This document shows, piece by piece, positions 54,197-64,000 of a stretch of 64,000 nt of DNA; position 1 is the first letter of the stretch; the number at the start of each line of letters is the position of its first letter. The stretch lies in contig OZ025211.1 in assembly GCA_964019055.1 (NCBI GenBank), positions 9,182,400-9,246,399 of the forward strand, in the 5' to 3' direction. Source of the stretch: Anthopleura xanthogrammica (taxonomy: Eukaryota > Cnidaria > Anthozoa > Actiniaria > Actiniidae). Position numbers and translations under genes: made by a program. The notes beneath the pieces were generated by a model that saw only the letters and a list, made by a program, of their open reading frames with translations, was not told where the DNA came from and ran no database searches.

Positions 54197-54202
54197 AATA
54201 AA
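54197..54202 (+). terminator. Polyadenylation signal of copy B
   Basis: AATAAA 77 bases after the stop codon, in the same sequence context (TTGAGAATAAAATTTT) as at copy A. Confidence 0.6.
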
Positions 54203-54311
54203 ATTTTGATTCATAGAAAATCAGCATTCTAAAGTATATTTTATACATATCGAATATCAATAACCTTGTATTACAGCTGTCCCTAAGTACAATAAGCCTG
54301 TTCAAAGACTA

Positions 54312-54627
54312 TAGACCTTTTTACCGATACGGGAGCCATCTTAAATTATGAGATGCCAAGGGGGCAAATGTGGAAATATTTATAAAGCATAGAGTGGCGG
54401 GGTTACTTTTTCAAATAATTTTATGTTTAACATGTCGCTCCAACTACGCAATGCAAATTCAATTGGTTTTTAGATGTGTCCTATTGGATAACGTTAAATT
54501 ATATAAAAAGACCGCTGGCAGCTGTGTATGATATAAATTTTCCAAATATTGCCCCCTCGGCATCCCATAATGTCTTACTTAAAACAATTAGAATTCAAGA
54601 TGGCCGCCGTATCGGTAAAAAGGTCTA
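54312..54627. mobile_element. MITE with 20-bp terminal inverted repeats and TA ends
   Basis: TAGACCTTTTTACCGATACG at the left and CGTATCGGTAAAAAGGTCTA at the right are exact inverse copies; inner arms GCCATCTTAAATTATGAGATG and AAGATGGCCGCC also correspond. TA at each end would fit a Tc1/mariner-type target. Non-coding, 316 bp. Confidence 0.8.
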
Positions 54628-55859
54628 ATACAGCACTAGAAAAAGCTAGGTATAGGAATATATAGGTATTTTTTAATAAAAACGTGTTGTGCCAAATGCT
54701 TTGCTTTTTTGAATAAACAAACAATATACAAGGAAAGGAAATGATATCGATTGAGAAAAGGAAACAATACGGAAAGTACAAAGAAGCAATAATATAGACC
54801 AATTTTAGAATTTTTTTTGTGGTTATTGTAAAATAGAGGGAAACTGAAATTAAAAAAGCATTTGTTACCTAGTTATTATTACGGTCCTCGTGATAATATA
54901 TATATAATTGTCTTTGCAGTAAATATACTTTAATAATGGCCTGCAAAAGTTTAATGCTTTCAACGTTTTAATGATGATATTACGAATAGCTAGATTTTAA
55001 TATTTTTAGCTCCTTATGAGACAACATTACAATGAATTTCAATACTCTAGATATTAATTTAAGACTAAATTGAATTGCACTGTCACAGGGACGGCACAAT
55101 TTCCCATGGAAAACGGGAGGGGGTTAAGAACTTGACTATGTATACCAGAATTTATATCAAAACTTTTCAAACTCGAATTTTGTCATGAAATGACCCACTT
55201 AGAGCAAGCGTGTTGACAAGAGCAGACTGCTACTTCTTTAAAAGTAATTGCCAAAAATCCCTAACCAGCTGCTTTCTTTCTCTTTAACACACAGCGCCTT
55301 TCCAAGATTGTCAAAACGAAATTCCAATTATTATACTTTATCGTTAGACTATAAACAATCAATAACCATGCGTTTCAATAGTATTGAGTTTCGTCCACCC
55401 AATATATCGTTCAAAACTTTCGTTGTAATAAAATTCAAAGCAGGGAACTTCACCTGCTACAGCAAATTGGAAATCACTAAGATTATTCCTAACTTTAAAT
55501 CTAGCAGCAGAATTTTCTTGGGCATAATTCATCCGATGTTTAGAGCTCGACGTACACTGACGAAATTTACAACCTCAGGTATGTAGTATATCTTATCGTC
55601 GTTTTTGTTAAAGAAGAGTACACTATCACTTGCTTGATTAGGGGATGTCTTAAAACACCCAGCCTATTATTCTCTATTATTTTATGTTATTTTATCACTT
55701 TTTAAGTGTCGTTGTTTGGCTTATTAAAACATCCAAGGATAATGTTTGCCTTTTGCACTGAATTTTCGAAACATTTAAGAAATGTATTCGGCAGCCTTTA
55801 AATATAGCATTGCACCAATGACATTGGATACTTTTTATTTTCGTTTTAGCGAACACTTC

Positions 55860-57412
55860 ATGCACCTTTTAATGATTTCAATACTACTACCGATCTCGTT
55901 CATTCGAGTTCCTCCCATTATCGTTCTACCTTTACTCGCCATTTCACAAATTTTGGGTGCAAAACAAACATGTATTCTTAAAAAGTCTCAAATGGGATAC
56001 ACCCTGAAAAATTCTGCTTACGATTCGTCACTTGCACAAAACTATCCAGCATGTCTTTCGAGATGTCTAACTGACAAAACGCGCTGCAAGAGCCTCAGCT
56101 ATGATCTTGCCGCTAAAATCTGTGAACTGAGTGAGGAGAGTCGATGGTCCAAGCATTGGGAGTTCAAGAAGAAGGCAAAAAGCATCTACATGGAAATGCT
56201 AGGAGTGAAAGAGGTTCTTAATAGTAACGCTACGATACCATCAATAATTACAGCAAATGCCGTATCAACAACATCATCCCCATCTTCATCATCACCACCA
56301 CCACCATCAGCAACGGCACCAGGGACAACAACATCAACCCCATCTTCATCACCACCACCACCACCACCAGCAATGGCATCAGGGACAACAACATCAACCC
56401 CATCTTCATCATCACCACCACCACCACCATCAGCAACGGCACCAGGGACAACAACATCAACCCCATCTTCATCGCCACCACCATCATCAGCAACGGCATC
56501 AGGAACAACAACATTCACTTTATCTTCATCGCCACCACTATCAGTATTGGTGTCAGGGACAACACAAGTACCAATCGGTAAGGAGGATAAAATCATTTCT
56601 GTTCTTAGTAATTGAATCTCATGGTGACTTATCAATAAGGCGTGCTCTCTGCCGCTTTTCATCTTCTTTAGTTGTATTTTTTTCTTCCTAATTTTATTCA
56701 CATTAGAAGCTGAAGTTATAAGGATTAAAAAATTATTCGCCTGCAAACAATCGTGTGACGAAACGATTCAGTAAAAATTTTCTCATCATAAAAGTGAAAA
56801 GGAATCGAAAAAAAACCCTAGCCTTTTCAGCTTCTCGATCTTTCACATGCTTTTTGGAAAGTGTCAGGTATAGATGGAAGATCAACTAATTCTCTTGCAG
56901 TGTTTAAATCCTCTTATTTATTTCAGGCACGTTTGAGGGGGGGGGGGGCTTGTTGGATAGGGGTGCTTAATAGAGAGGGGGGATTATTGATTTTTAAAAC
57001 GCTGTAAGTTTTACGCTATCAGAATATAATATGATATGATAACTTTATTCCAAAACGGTAAACTCAGATCAGGATTAAACGGAAGTATTACTATTGACTG
57101 TCTGATTTTTTAAAGTTTTTTAAAAACTAAACTTAAAAATAAAATTCATCTCTCCATAGAAGAACGAGTCCCCTCAGAAGCTCAATTTTATTCTATCTTA
57201 TTTTTTTTTCAGCGTCATCTTCTGTCGCAGCATTCGCTGCTACATTTTTTTGTATCGGAAAAACGGGACTCTATTCTTATCCAGGTGACTGCCACAAGTA
57301 TGTGCAGTGTACCTCTTCCTCTGCAGATATAAAAACCTGTGACCCTGTGACCCCGAATTTTAATCCACATACAAAGACCTGCGAATTGGCATTCAGATAT
57401 ACATGTCCTTAA
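55860..57412 (+). CDS. PAN/mucin/chitin-binding gene, copy C (complete, exons 55860-56577 and 57213-57412)
   Basis: Predicted 305 residues from the ATG at 55860; the ATG at 55872 is an alternative. An acceptor at 55849 excludes the in-frame ATGs further upstream. The signal peptide is long (LLMISILLPISF...IIVLPLLAIS). The PAN domain is close to copy B (CLSRCLTDKTRCKSLSYDLA). The Ser/Thr/Pro region is short, with about four units (SSPPPPPPAMASGTTTSTP). Exon 1 ends ATCG|GTAAGG, phase 1; exon 2 opens after TTTTTTTTCAG. The chitin-binding domain has spacing C-12-C-5-C-9-C-13-C-7-C and differs more from copies A and B (YPGDCHKYVQCTSSSADIKT). No AATAAA lies close; the first is at 57839-57844. Confidence 0.82.
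56270..56545 (+). repeat. Coding minisatellite in copy C
   Basis: About four imperfect units of 60-66 bp (CCACCACCACCATCAGCAACG with GGGACAACAACATCAACCCC). Same family as in copy B but with CCATCTTCATCACCA in each unit. Confidence 0.88.
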
Positions 57413-57496
57413 GTAGTTTGATAAATTATTTGAATTTTCATCAATATTCAACCCTGAACTCCACAAGGTATTACACGCGCTTGCTATGCTTTTCCC

Positions 57497-57599
57497 CCTT
57501 GTCTTCTCTGCAAATATAGATACCTGTGATCCTTCGACCCCGAATTTTAATTCACAAATACAGTTCTGCGACCTTGCATCCAGATATACTTGTCCATAA
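57497..57599 (+). pseudogene. Truncated duplicate of the chitin-binding exon
   Basis: After copy C, the frame ANIDTCDPSTPNFNSQIQFC followed by DLASRYTCP and a stop repeats the last half of the chitin-binding exon, with three of six cysteines. It has no acceptor or first half. Its closing sequence (CGACCTTGCATCCAGATATAC) is nearer copies A and B than copy C. It replaces the stretch where copies A and B have their polyadenylation signal. Confidence 0.75.
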
Positions 57600-58175
57600 C
57601 TGCTGCTTGCTTATACTTTGTTTGAAAGAAAGACTCTTATCCATAGAAAATAAGCTACCAGCTGAGTTTACCTTCAGAACAAACTCAAGGTCAACCAATC
57701 AGAATTTAGGATTCGATATCGTATATTGATTAGCATTTCCTATTATTCTGCCAAGAGAATTTATGAAGTACGAGAAAAATTCTAACCAAAAATAGTGACC
57801 CATAATTCCTTTCGGGGAAATCGATCAACTCAGCTGGTAATAAATGACAGAAGTAATACTCAAGGGAATGACACGTGGCCCGAAATGCATACGCTACCGA
57901 AAGCCCTCTCTTCTTTTCATTCTTGTTGGTAGACTAAAGCGGCTGAAAAAGGCCTCAACACTCTACATTATTTGGTGTTTATTTATGTTTAGTGTCTATT
58001 ATAGTGATCGTGAAAATCAGTACTAGGCTAATTTATATCAAATATTAATAACCTTGTAATACACTTGAGTACACTAAGCCTGTTCGAAGACTATTAAAGA
58101 ACTGGATATAGGAATATATAAGTATTTGAGTATAAGAATTTGTTGTGCCAAATATCTCGCTATTACTCCTTCAGA

Positions 58176-58325
58176 GGTTAAGGGAAAAGCTTAGTCGTGT
58201 TAGCATTGCAGTGCATTGTGGGACTGTTTTAGGATAACTTATTTCAAAGATGGCGTCTATCTCATCCCTAAATGACAGTCCACAATGCATTCCGATGCCA
58301 ACTCGACCTAGTTTTTCCCTCAACT
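58176..58325. mobile_element. MITE-like inverted repeat in the 3' UTR region of Bark-like gene 2
   Basis: Near-identical to the element at 1671-1819, with a few substitutions (for example GTCCACAATGCATTCCG for GTCTACAATGCATTGCG). Confidence 0.55.
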
Positions 58326-58442
58326 TCGAATGGTTAATTCAGCAACGCTTTAGCAGTTAGCTACTACAGTGGCCTGTGCGTATTTACAAAGCGTATATAA
58401 ATGCAATATTCACCCTTTAAAATAAAAAGATGTACTTTGTTT

Positions 58443-61400
58443 CTAAGTATTCATGGGCCCGGGAACTCCAATAGGCCTCATTTGTACTTCATCACTGAAT
58501 CCTTTGTTTTGTCTGCCAGCTTGGTTTTGGGGACTTGGCTTGCGACGACAAAATCGCCATAGCAATATGGAGAAAACAACAGCCACAATAATGGCGCCAA
58601 GTATAGAAAAACCAACAATTTTTAACGTATCGGAGATTACGGGTTGTTCGGTTGCTTGAGCTATAACTGTTGTTGTTGAAAAGGAAGGGATGGATGGTGT
58701 ACTTGTGGTTCTGCGGCCATCTATTAAAAAATCAAATCGTTAGTCGAAGTAAACAAGGTGGCAACGCAAAGAAAGAACAGACAGGCATACAGGACTAATG
58801 AAAAGATTAATTAATAAACATGTGACCAAACGAACAAACGATTTTAAAAAGGAGTAATTGCAAAAGCTAAGCAAAATGAAACGGAGGGAGGGCCGGAGGC
58901 CAAGAGGGAGAGTGGGAGAGAGGGAGAGAGGAAGAGATGGAGAAAGGGAGAGAGGAAGAGAGGGAGAGAGGAAGAAAGGGAGAGAAAGAGAGAGGGAGAG
59001 AGGGAGGGAAGGAGGGAAGGGGGAGGAAGGAAGGGAGGAAGGAAGGGAGGGACGGAGAGAGGGAGGGAGGGAGGGTGGCAAGAATGTATAGTGCGAGAGA
59101 AGAAGCGAGCGAGGAAGGAAAGAAGGAACCATTTAATTGAAGGAAAATGATGTGGAAAAGAGAAAAGGGGAGTAAAAAATAGAGGTAGTAAAGAGTACCT
59201 GTTGATTTAGGTCTCTCTGTTTCTTGGGTTGTTCTTTTGGCAGTTGTAGGAATGGTAGAAGTTTTAGTTGTAGTTGTTGAGGGTTTTTCGGTAGTAGGTG
59301 TTTTATCCTCTGTCGAAAGAACGGTTAACTTTACAGCCTTCTTTGATTCACAGGGAGGGTTTCCGTAGTCTGTTGCAACGACATCAAAGTTATATACATC
59401 TGGTTGAAGTATTTCCTCTGTAGTTATGGTACCATTGTAGGGATCGATCGCAAAATAACGTTGCATACTCGGTGGGATAATGCCGTAGGTCACGTATCCA
59501 TTTTCGTCACTGTCAGCATCAGTGGCAACGACCGAGAAAAGTTCGAAATTCGAATCATTAATGTAAAGCATTGTTTTATCGATGGAGGTTGGATACTCAT
59601 TAAAGACTGGACAGTTATCATTTATGTCTTTGATGGTTATAAATACGTTTGTTTTGGTAAACTTTTGCGGAAAGCCGTCGTCTGATGCAATTACCTCGAT
59701 TTTAAAAGTCGGATCTTGAATAGTTTCATAGTCGAAAACTACTCCCGATGACAGAGCTCCAGAGAAGCTGTTTAAAAGAAATAAACGACTGTGTCGATTT
59801 GAAACAAGAGAATATAATATTTTTCCATTGCGACCGGTATCAGGATCGTTAGCGACAACCATTCCTATTGGTGTTCCGGCAGGCAAATTCTCGTTAAAAG
59901 TAAAGTTAAAAACTGTGAGGTTAAAAACTGGGGAATGAAGGTTTGGTGGAGCCAGTTGATCACAGTACTTGCCATCGTATCCCCTGTAGCATTCACAAGT
60001 GTTTGGCGCGATGCAGTCCCCTTTTTGAGAGCAGTTTTTATAAGCATTACAGTTTGGAATGGTACAGGCGGCTCCATACCACAAGCCTGAACACTTGCAA
60101 ACATCATATTCGATGCATTCGCCACGTCCTAAAGAGGCAAAATGAATCTCGTCTCTAATTGATGAATATCAAAGAAAGCAATTTTTCAGAGCCAAATACT
60201 GATGTAGATAGTTTTTTTTATGTGTATCGTCTTCAAAAATTTGCTTTCACTGAACCTTGTGTCCTGTATTTTTGCGCCCTGCTCTGTTCCCAGCAGCTGC
60301 GTTATACTTTTTTTCTTAATTGGTCTAGGAATATGTTTTCTAAGGGGCTAGGCGTTTGAGGGAAATGTTCAAGATTGAAGATTGAAGATTCAAGAGTTTC
60401 AAATGTTCCTCCTTATAAAGCTTTGGTTGTTATCACTTCCACCCATACCGATTTAAAGGGGGTGGCTGCTACCAATAGCATCCTTTTTAGTTTTTTTACC
60501 ATAACCTTTATCAGTTTATTATTTTTCAAATCCAAAGGGGAAATTTTTAGCCACCAAATACACCCCTGGATCCGCCCTTGCAGCGTACATGTGTCATTTG
60601 CGAAATACCTGAACAGAAATTCAACACCTCACAGGAAAAGTTGCTGCAATCATACCCACTGTATCCAATGGTACAGTTACAGAGGTTAGCATCAATGCAT
60701 TCTCCATGGTCGGTACAGTTACTGACTTCTGCACATGAAGTTTCATTACATGTTGGGCCACTGAATCCGGAATAGCACCTAATAAAAAATGATGATAAAA
60801 AAGAAACGTGTGAAAGTAGTAAATACTGATAACAAAAGAGGCTGTTATAGCTCCGGGATCTCGCTGGAACAATACCCTTAACTAATTGGACTTGTAGTAT
60901 AGGAGCTAAGATAAAGTAAGACAGACCAGAAAGACATTCCTTAGTAAGTGTGATTGTAAGAAGGAATTCCTTTCTCAGTAGATCACGATCATGTTATGTC
61001 GTGATCTTAAAAGAAGCTGGGCAAAGATTATAACATCAAAAACTATCCGGCATCTGTAAGGTAATAATGACCTATAAATGATCTATAAACTATTTCAGGC
61101 ACTAACCTATAAATGTACAACCATGCCTCTTTTTTAAGCGGACAACGTCGGGAGCTAGCCTGTTGTCCGCTTAATAAAGGGTGTTCAACGGTTTGCAACG
61201 TGACTCAAGTGTACCTCGTTGGATTATACCAAATGTCGACAAAGGGATGTTGCATTTTTAATCACTTTTTATATTATTGGTAAACGTACAGAACCGTAAA
61301 AAAGATTGAGTAAATTAATTCAAAAGTATTCTTTTACCTGCATGTTGAATTTTTCCCATCCGTATTTTCACAAATGCCATGATTGCTGCAGTTTGATAAA

Positions 61401-64000
61401 GAGGAGCAGTCGGAAGGCATGCTGCAGTCTTTCCCCTGAAATCCAGGTTTACACTTGCAATTATTGCTTGATATGCAGTCTCCATTTTGAGAGCACTGGT
61501 TAACGTCTGGGCAGTCGGGAACACCACAACTAACTCCTGTCCATCCCCGGTCACACTTACATTCGTAGAGGTTTACGCACTGACCATGACCTAAGGCAAT
61601 TTAAGGTAAATGGTTGTAAGGCTAGGTAACCAAATTTGGCTGACAGAATATGGAAAGAGTTGGCAGAATTGTACAAAAGGAACGACCCGAATCGTTCTTG
61701 GGATGAGTCGCATCTGATACAGATTGGCAATTAAATTTTTGGCCGTTAACATTATGGCCACTTACTATTACTACTAGCAGCATGCTTCGCGATTTAATTT
61801 TAGGCCGTTTACATTATGGCCACTTACTATGACTACTAGCAGCATGCTTCGCGATTCAATTTTCTTTCTTATTTAGATGAAGGAATCTTATAAGTTTTAT
61901 TAGAAGCTCAAATGCAAAAACTGTCTTTCACGATCCTACATTTCAATTGAAAACTTGCCATACAACTGTTACATGACATCCATTGATAACAACCAAAATG
62001 TCAGTATGATAGTGGTCGATGAGTGCGTGGTAGTAAACAATACTATAAAGGCATAGTAAAAATATATAACATAGCTACAACCCGTCAATGGCAAACAAAC
62101 ATACAATAGTGCTGACGACAAATCTTAGTTGTAGCTTGTTAATATTTGCCGATATAAAACTATTATTTTTGAAAAATTGATACCTGAACAGAAGGACAGA
62201 TCGAAGCATGAAAATTTGGAGCAGTTTTTACCAGTCCAGTCTTTGTGGCATTTGCAAACGTCAAAATCAACGCAGACTCCATGGGAAGAACAATTTGCAG
62301 CTTCATAACATGTAGGTATAATGCTACAGTCATTTCCTTTTTAAGAAGATAAGTAAAACAAGGTTAAAATCGATAGGTAGTTAATGGCTGGGTTTGGTTG
62401 GGGGAAATGAAAGTTGACATCAAAAGTATAAACTTCAGCTAAAAAAATCAAACTGTCCATGCATTTTTTTCATACATCAATCTCATGATAGAACCAATAT
62501 AGTTAAACGTTTAAAGTATGACTTTTACGAACACTGCTATTCAGGAAAAGCATGACATACACTTGAGACATTGATATCAAGAATTACACTTAGGGTACCA
62601 AAGGACTAAGGTAGGGAATAGTCCATAATGCCTACTCAAATTGAATCAAGGAGGTATAAACTTCCTGGTTGAATTGCATTTGGTAAATTGCATTTGAGAC
62701 TTGTTGTAATATTCTGAACTGTATATTAGATACAGAATACGTCAAATATTTACCTGTAAATCCATCATTGCAAAGACAGACGTCAGTTGTTTTGCATTTG
62801 CCATGAAGGGGACTTGTACAGTTGTTTTGATTAAAGCATGTGGCTGTATTTTAATAAAAAGAATTAAGGCATCTACATGGATGAATCATTTTCAAACATT
62901 AATTTATCTTGTGTATGGTTTGTGAATCGGCCAATATAGAGGGTCCTGAAGGGGTAAAATGGAGCCTGGAATCGCATTTTTTGGGTTGGGAAAATGGGAT
63001 TTCATGCGCTGGGACTGGGATTTAGCCATTACTGAGATTGGGATTTTTGCATAATCCCTAACTCTAACTCTATAACTGGGACTGAGATTTTGCAAAATTT
63101 TGGGCTCGAAAATGAGATTAAGACCCCCCCCCCCTCTTTCAGGACCATCTATATAATCTTTGACTCAAATTGCTCAACGATTTCTTCTAATTCAATTTAC
63201 CTTCCTGATCGCAATTTTCTCCTTCCCAACCTGTATTACAGTGACAAAAACCAGTGATGCACTTGCCATGGAGAAGAGAACAATTGCTGCATTGTCCTAA
63301 AAAACAAAATCAATAAGCAATGGTATAAAATGCCCCATTTTTCAACATTTTTTCTCCTTATAAGTACGCTCACCTATTTCACAAGTCTTGCCCGACCATC
63401 CTTCAATGCATTCGCACGTCCTGTTTATGCACCGACCTCGTCCGGAGCAAACGTTTTCACAACCTATTAATTGCAAGGTAATTAAAGAATTTATGCGAAA
63501 TACAGAACATTTATAAAAAATATGCTAATCTTTATCGTGCGATTCGATCGTGGGTAGGATTCCCATCTGAAACTAAGGTTTTTGTTTATCATGAATTATG
63601 GCAAATATGGACCCATTCACTTTGGGTGTTATGTTTTCCAATTTCAGACCATGTGTCATTTGCTTCAGAATAGTTTCTTTAATTTTTGGTAATGCTTTGG
63701 AAGAATTGAAGTGGATGCAACAAATAAAGAACCTTATTTCCAGGAGGTTTGAAATGGGTAAACTTTAATTTAGCTCCATCTTAAGATGGTGGGTGCATTA
63801 ATAGATCACTCTCAACATTATCTTGTATGTCAGGATAACAGAGAAATACAAGACACACAGATTCCATACTAAGTTAAAAGTGTAATTTCTTTTATATTTT
63901 CATGTTAGTCTCGCATCAAGATAATTTTGAGAGCATTATATTCAATGTACATCAATAAATACCTTGCTGTAATGTTTCTTGTTCAGACAGGGTCGTGTCA
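58443..64000 (-). CDS. Bark beetle/Anakonda-like giant adhesion receptor, gene 2 (3' end only; 5' part beyond the window)
   Basis: Exons in order of transcription: 64000 (cut)-63963, 63463-63374, 63296-63201, 62843-62754, 62336-62184, 61590-61338, 60778-60609, 60128-59199, 58720-58443. Each complete exon has exactly the length of its partner in gene 1 (90, 96, 90, 153, 253, 170, 930, 278 nt), and all splice signals are kept. The product covers the VWD end, ten EGF repeats, two cadherin repeats, stem, TM helix and tail. Differences noted are few: NDPDTG for NDSDTG, YGIIPP for YGVIPP, GHGQC for GHGKC, GWSGKTC for GWLGKTC, and PMNT for PMHT at the C-terminus; other base changes are synonymous. 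Nothing visible is broken. Confidence 0.85.
58876..59078. repeat. Purine-rich microsatellite in last intron of gene 2
   Basis: GAGAGGGA/GGAAG array, longer than the matching tract at 2360-2470. Confidence 0.88.
61728..61862. repeat. Tandem duplication of about 66 bp present only in gene 2
   Basis: TTGGCCGTTAACATTATGGCCACTTACTATTACTACTAGCAGCATGCTTCGCGATT is followed by a second copy with a few changes. Gene 1 has one copy at about 5131-5190. Confidence 0.85.
62935..63154. mobile_element. MITE-like element, second copy
   Basis: Same as 6248-6427, with extra GGGATT / CCTAACTCTAACTCTATAAC sequence inside. Confidence 0.55.

Noticed and set aside
55248..55586. 112-codon frame on + upstream of copy C
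   Set aside because: Overlaps the likely 5' UTR exon; no recognisable domain and copy B has no matching frame.

Overview
The window is animal genomic DNA, most likely from an anthozoan cnidarian and perhaps a stony coral. It is AT-rich, its genes are split by short GT-AG introns, and the introns are crowded with microsatellites, MITE-like inverted repeats, LINE ends and a Crypton-type recombinase remnant. No prokaryotic operon, rRNA, CRISPR or viral gene was seen. The species call is inference. The gene models come from reading splice signals and phases by eye.

Layout. (1) 1-1141: 3' part of a PAN / Ser-Thr-Pro-rich / chitin-binding gene on + (copy A, cut by the window edge). (2) 1938-37649: a giant gene on -, resolved here into 40 coding exons. 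All phases agree from ATG to stop, giving about 4,697 residues. It is a Bark beetle/Anakonda-like single-pass adhesion protein: signal peptide, three units of beta-helix cap + SRCR + PbH1 helix + CUB-like + PbH1 ending at a (N)WWG motif, a MAM-like segment, C-type lectin, EGF, PSI, an unassigned beta-rich region, VWD, ten EGF repeats, two cadherin repeats, one TM helix and a short tail. (3) 37.9-47.8 kb: mostly repeats, two LINE 3' ends, and a small unrecognised spliced gene on - (42.4-45.9 kb). (4) 47883-48817: a rhodopsin-like GPCR on +, broken by one frameshift in TM3. (5) 51604-54119 and 55860-57412: two complete two-exon PAN/mucin/chitin-binding genes on + (copies B and C). (6) 58443-64000: the 3' end of a second, nearly identical Bark-like gene on -.

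The block around 56178-64000 repeats the block around 1-7300. The locus is therefore a tandem duplication with a period of about 56.2-56.5 kb; an assembly that placed two haplotypes in series would look the same. The repeating unit pairs a secreted PAN-mucin-chitin-binding gene tail-to-tail with a giant epithelial adhesion receptor. Both products are predicted to act at or outside the epithelial surface; any joint role is inference.
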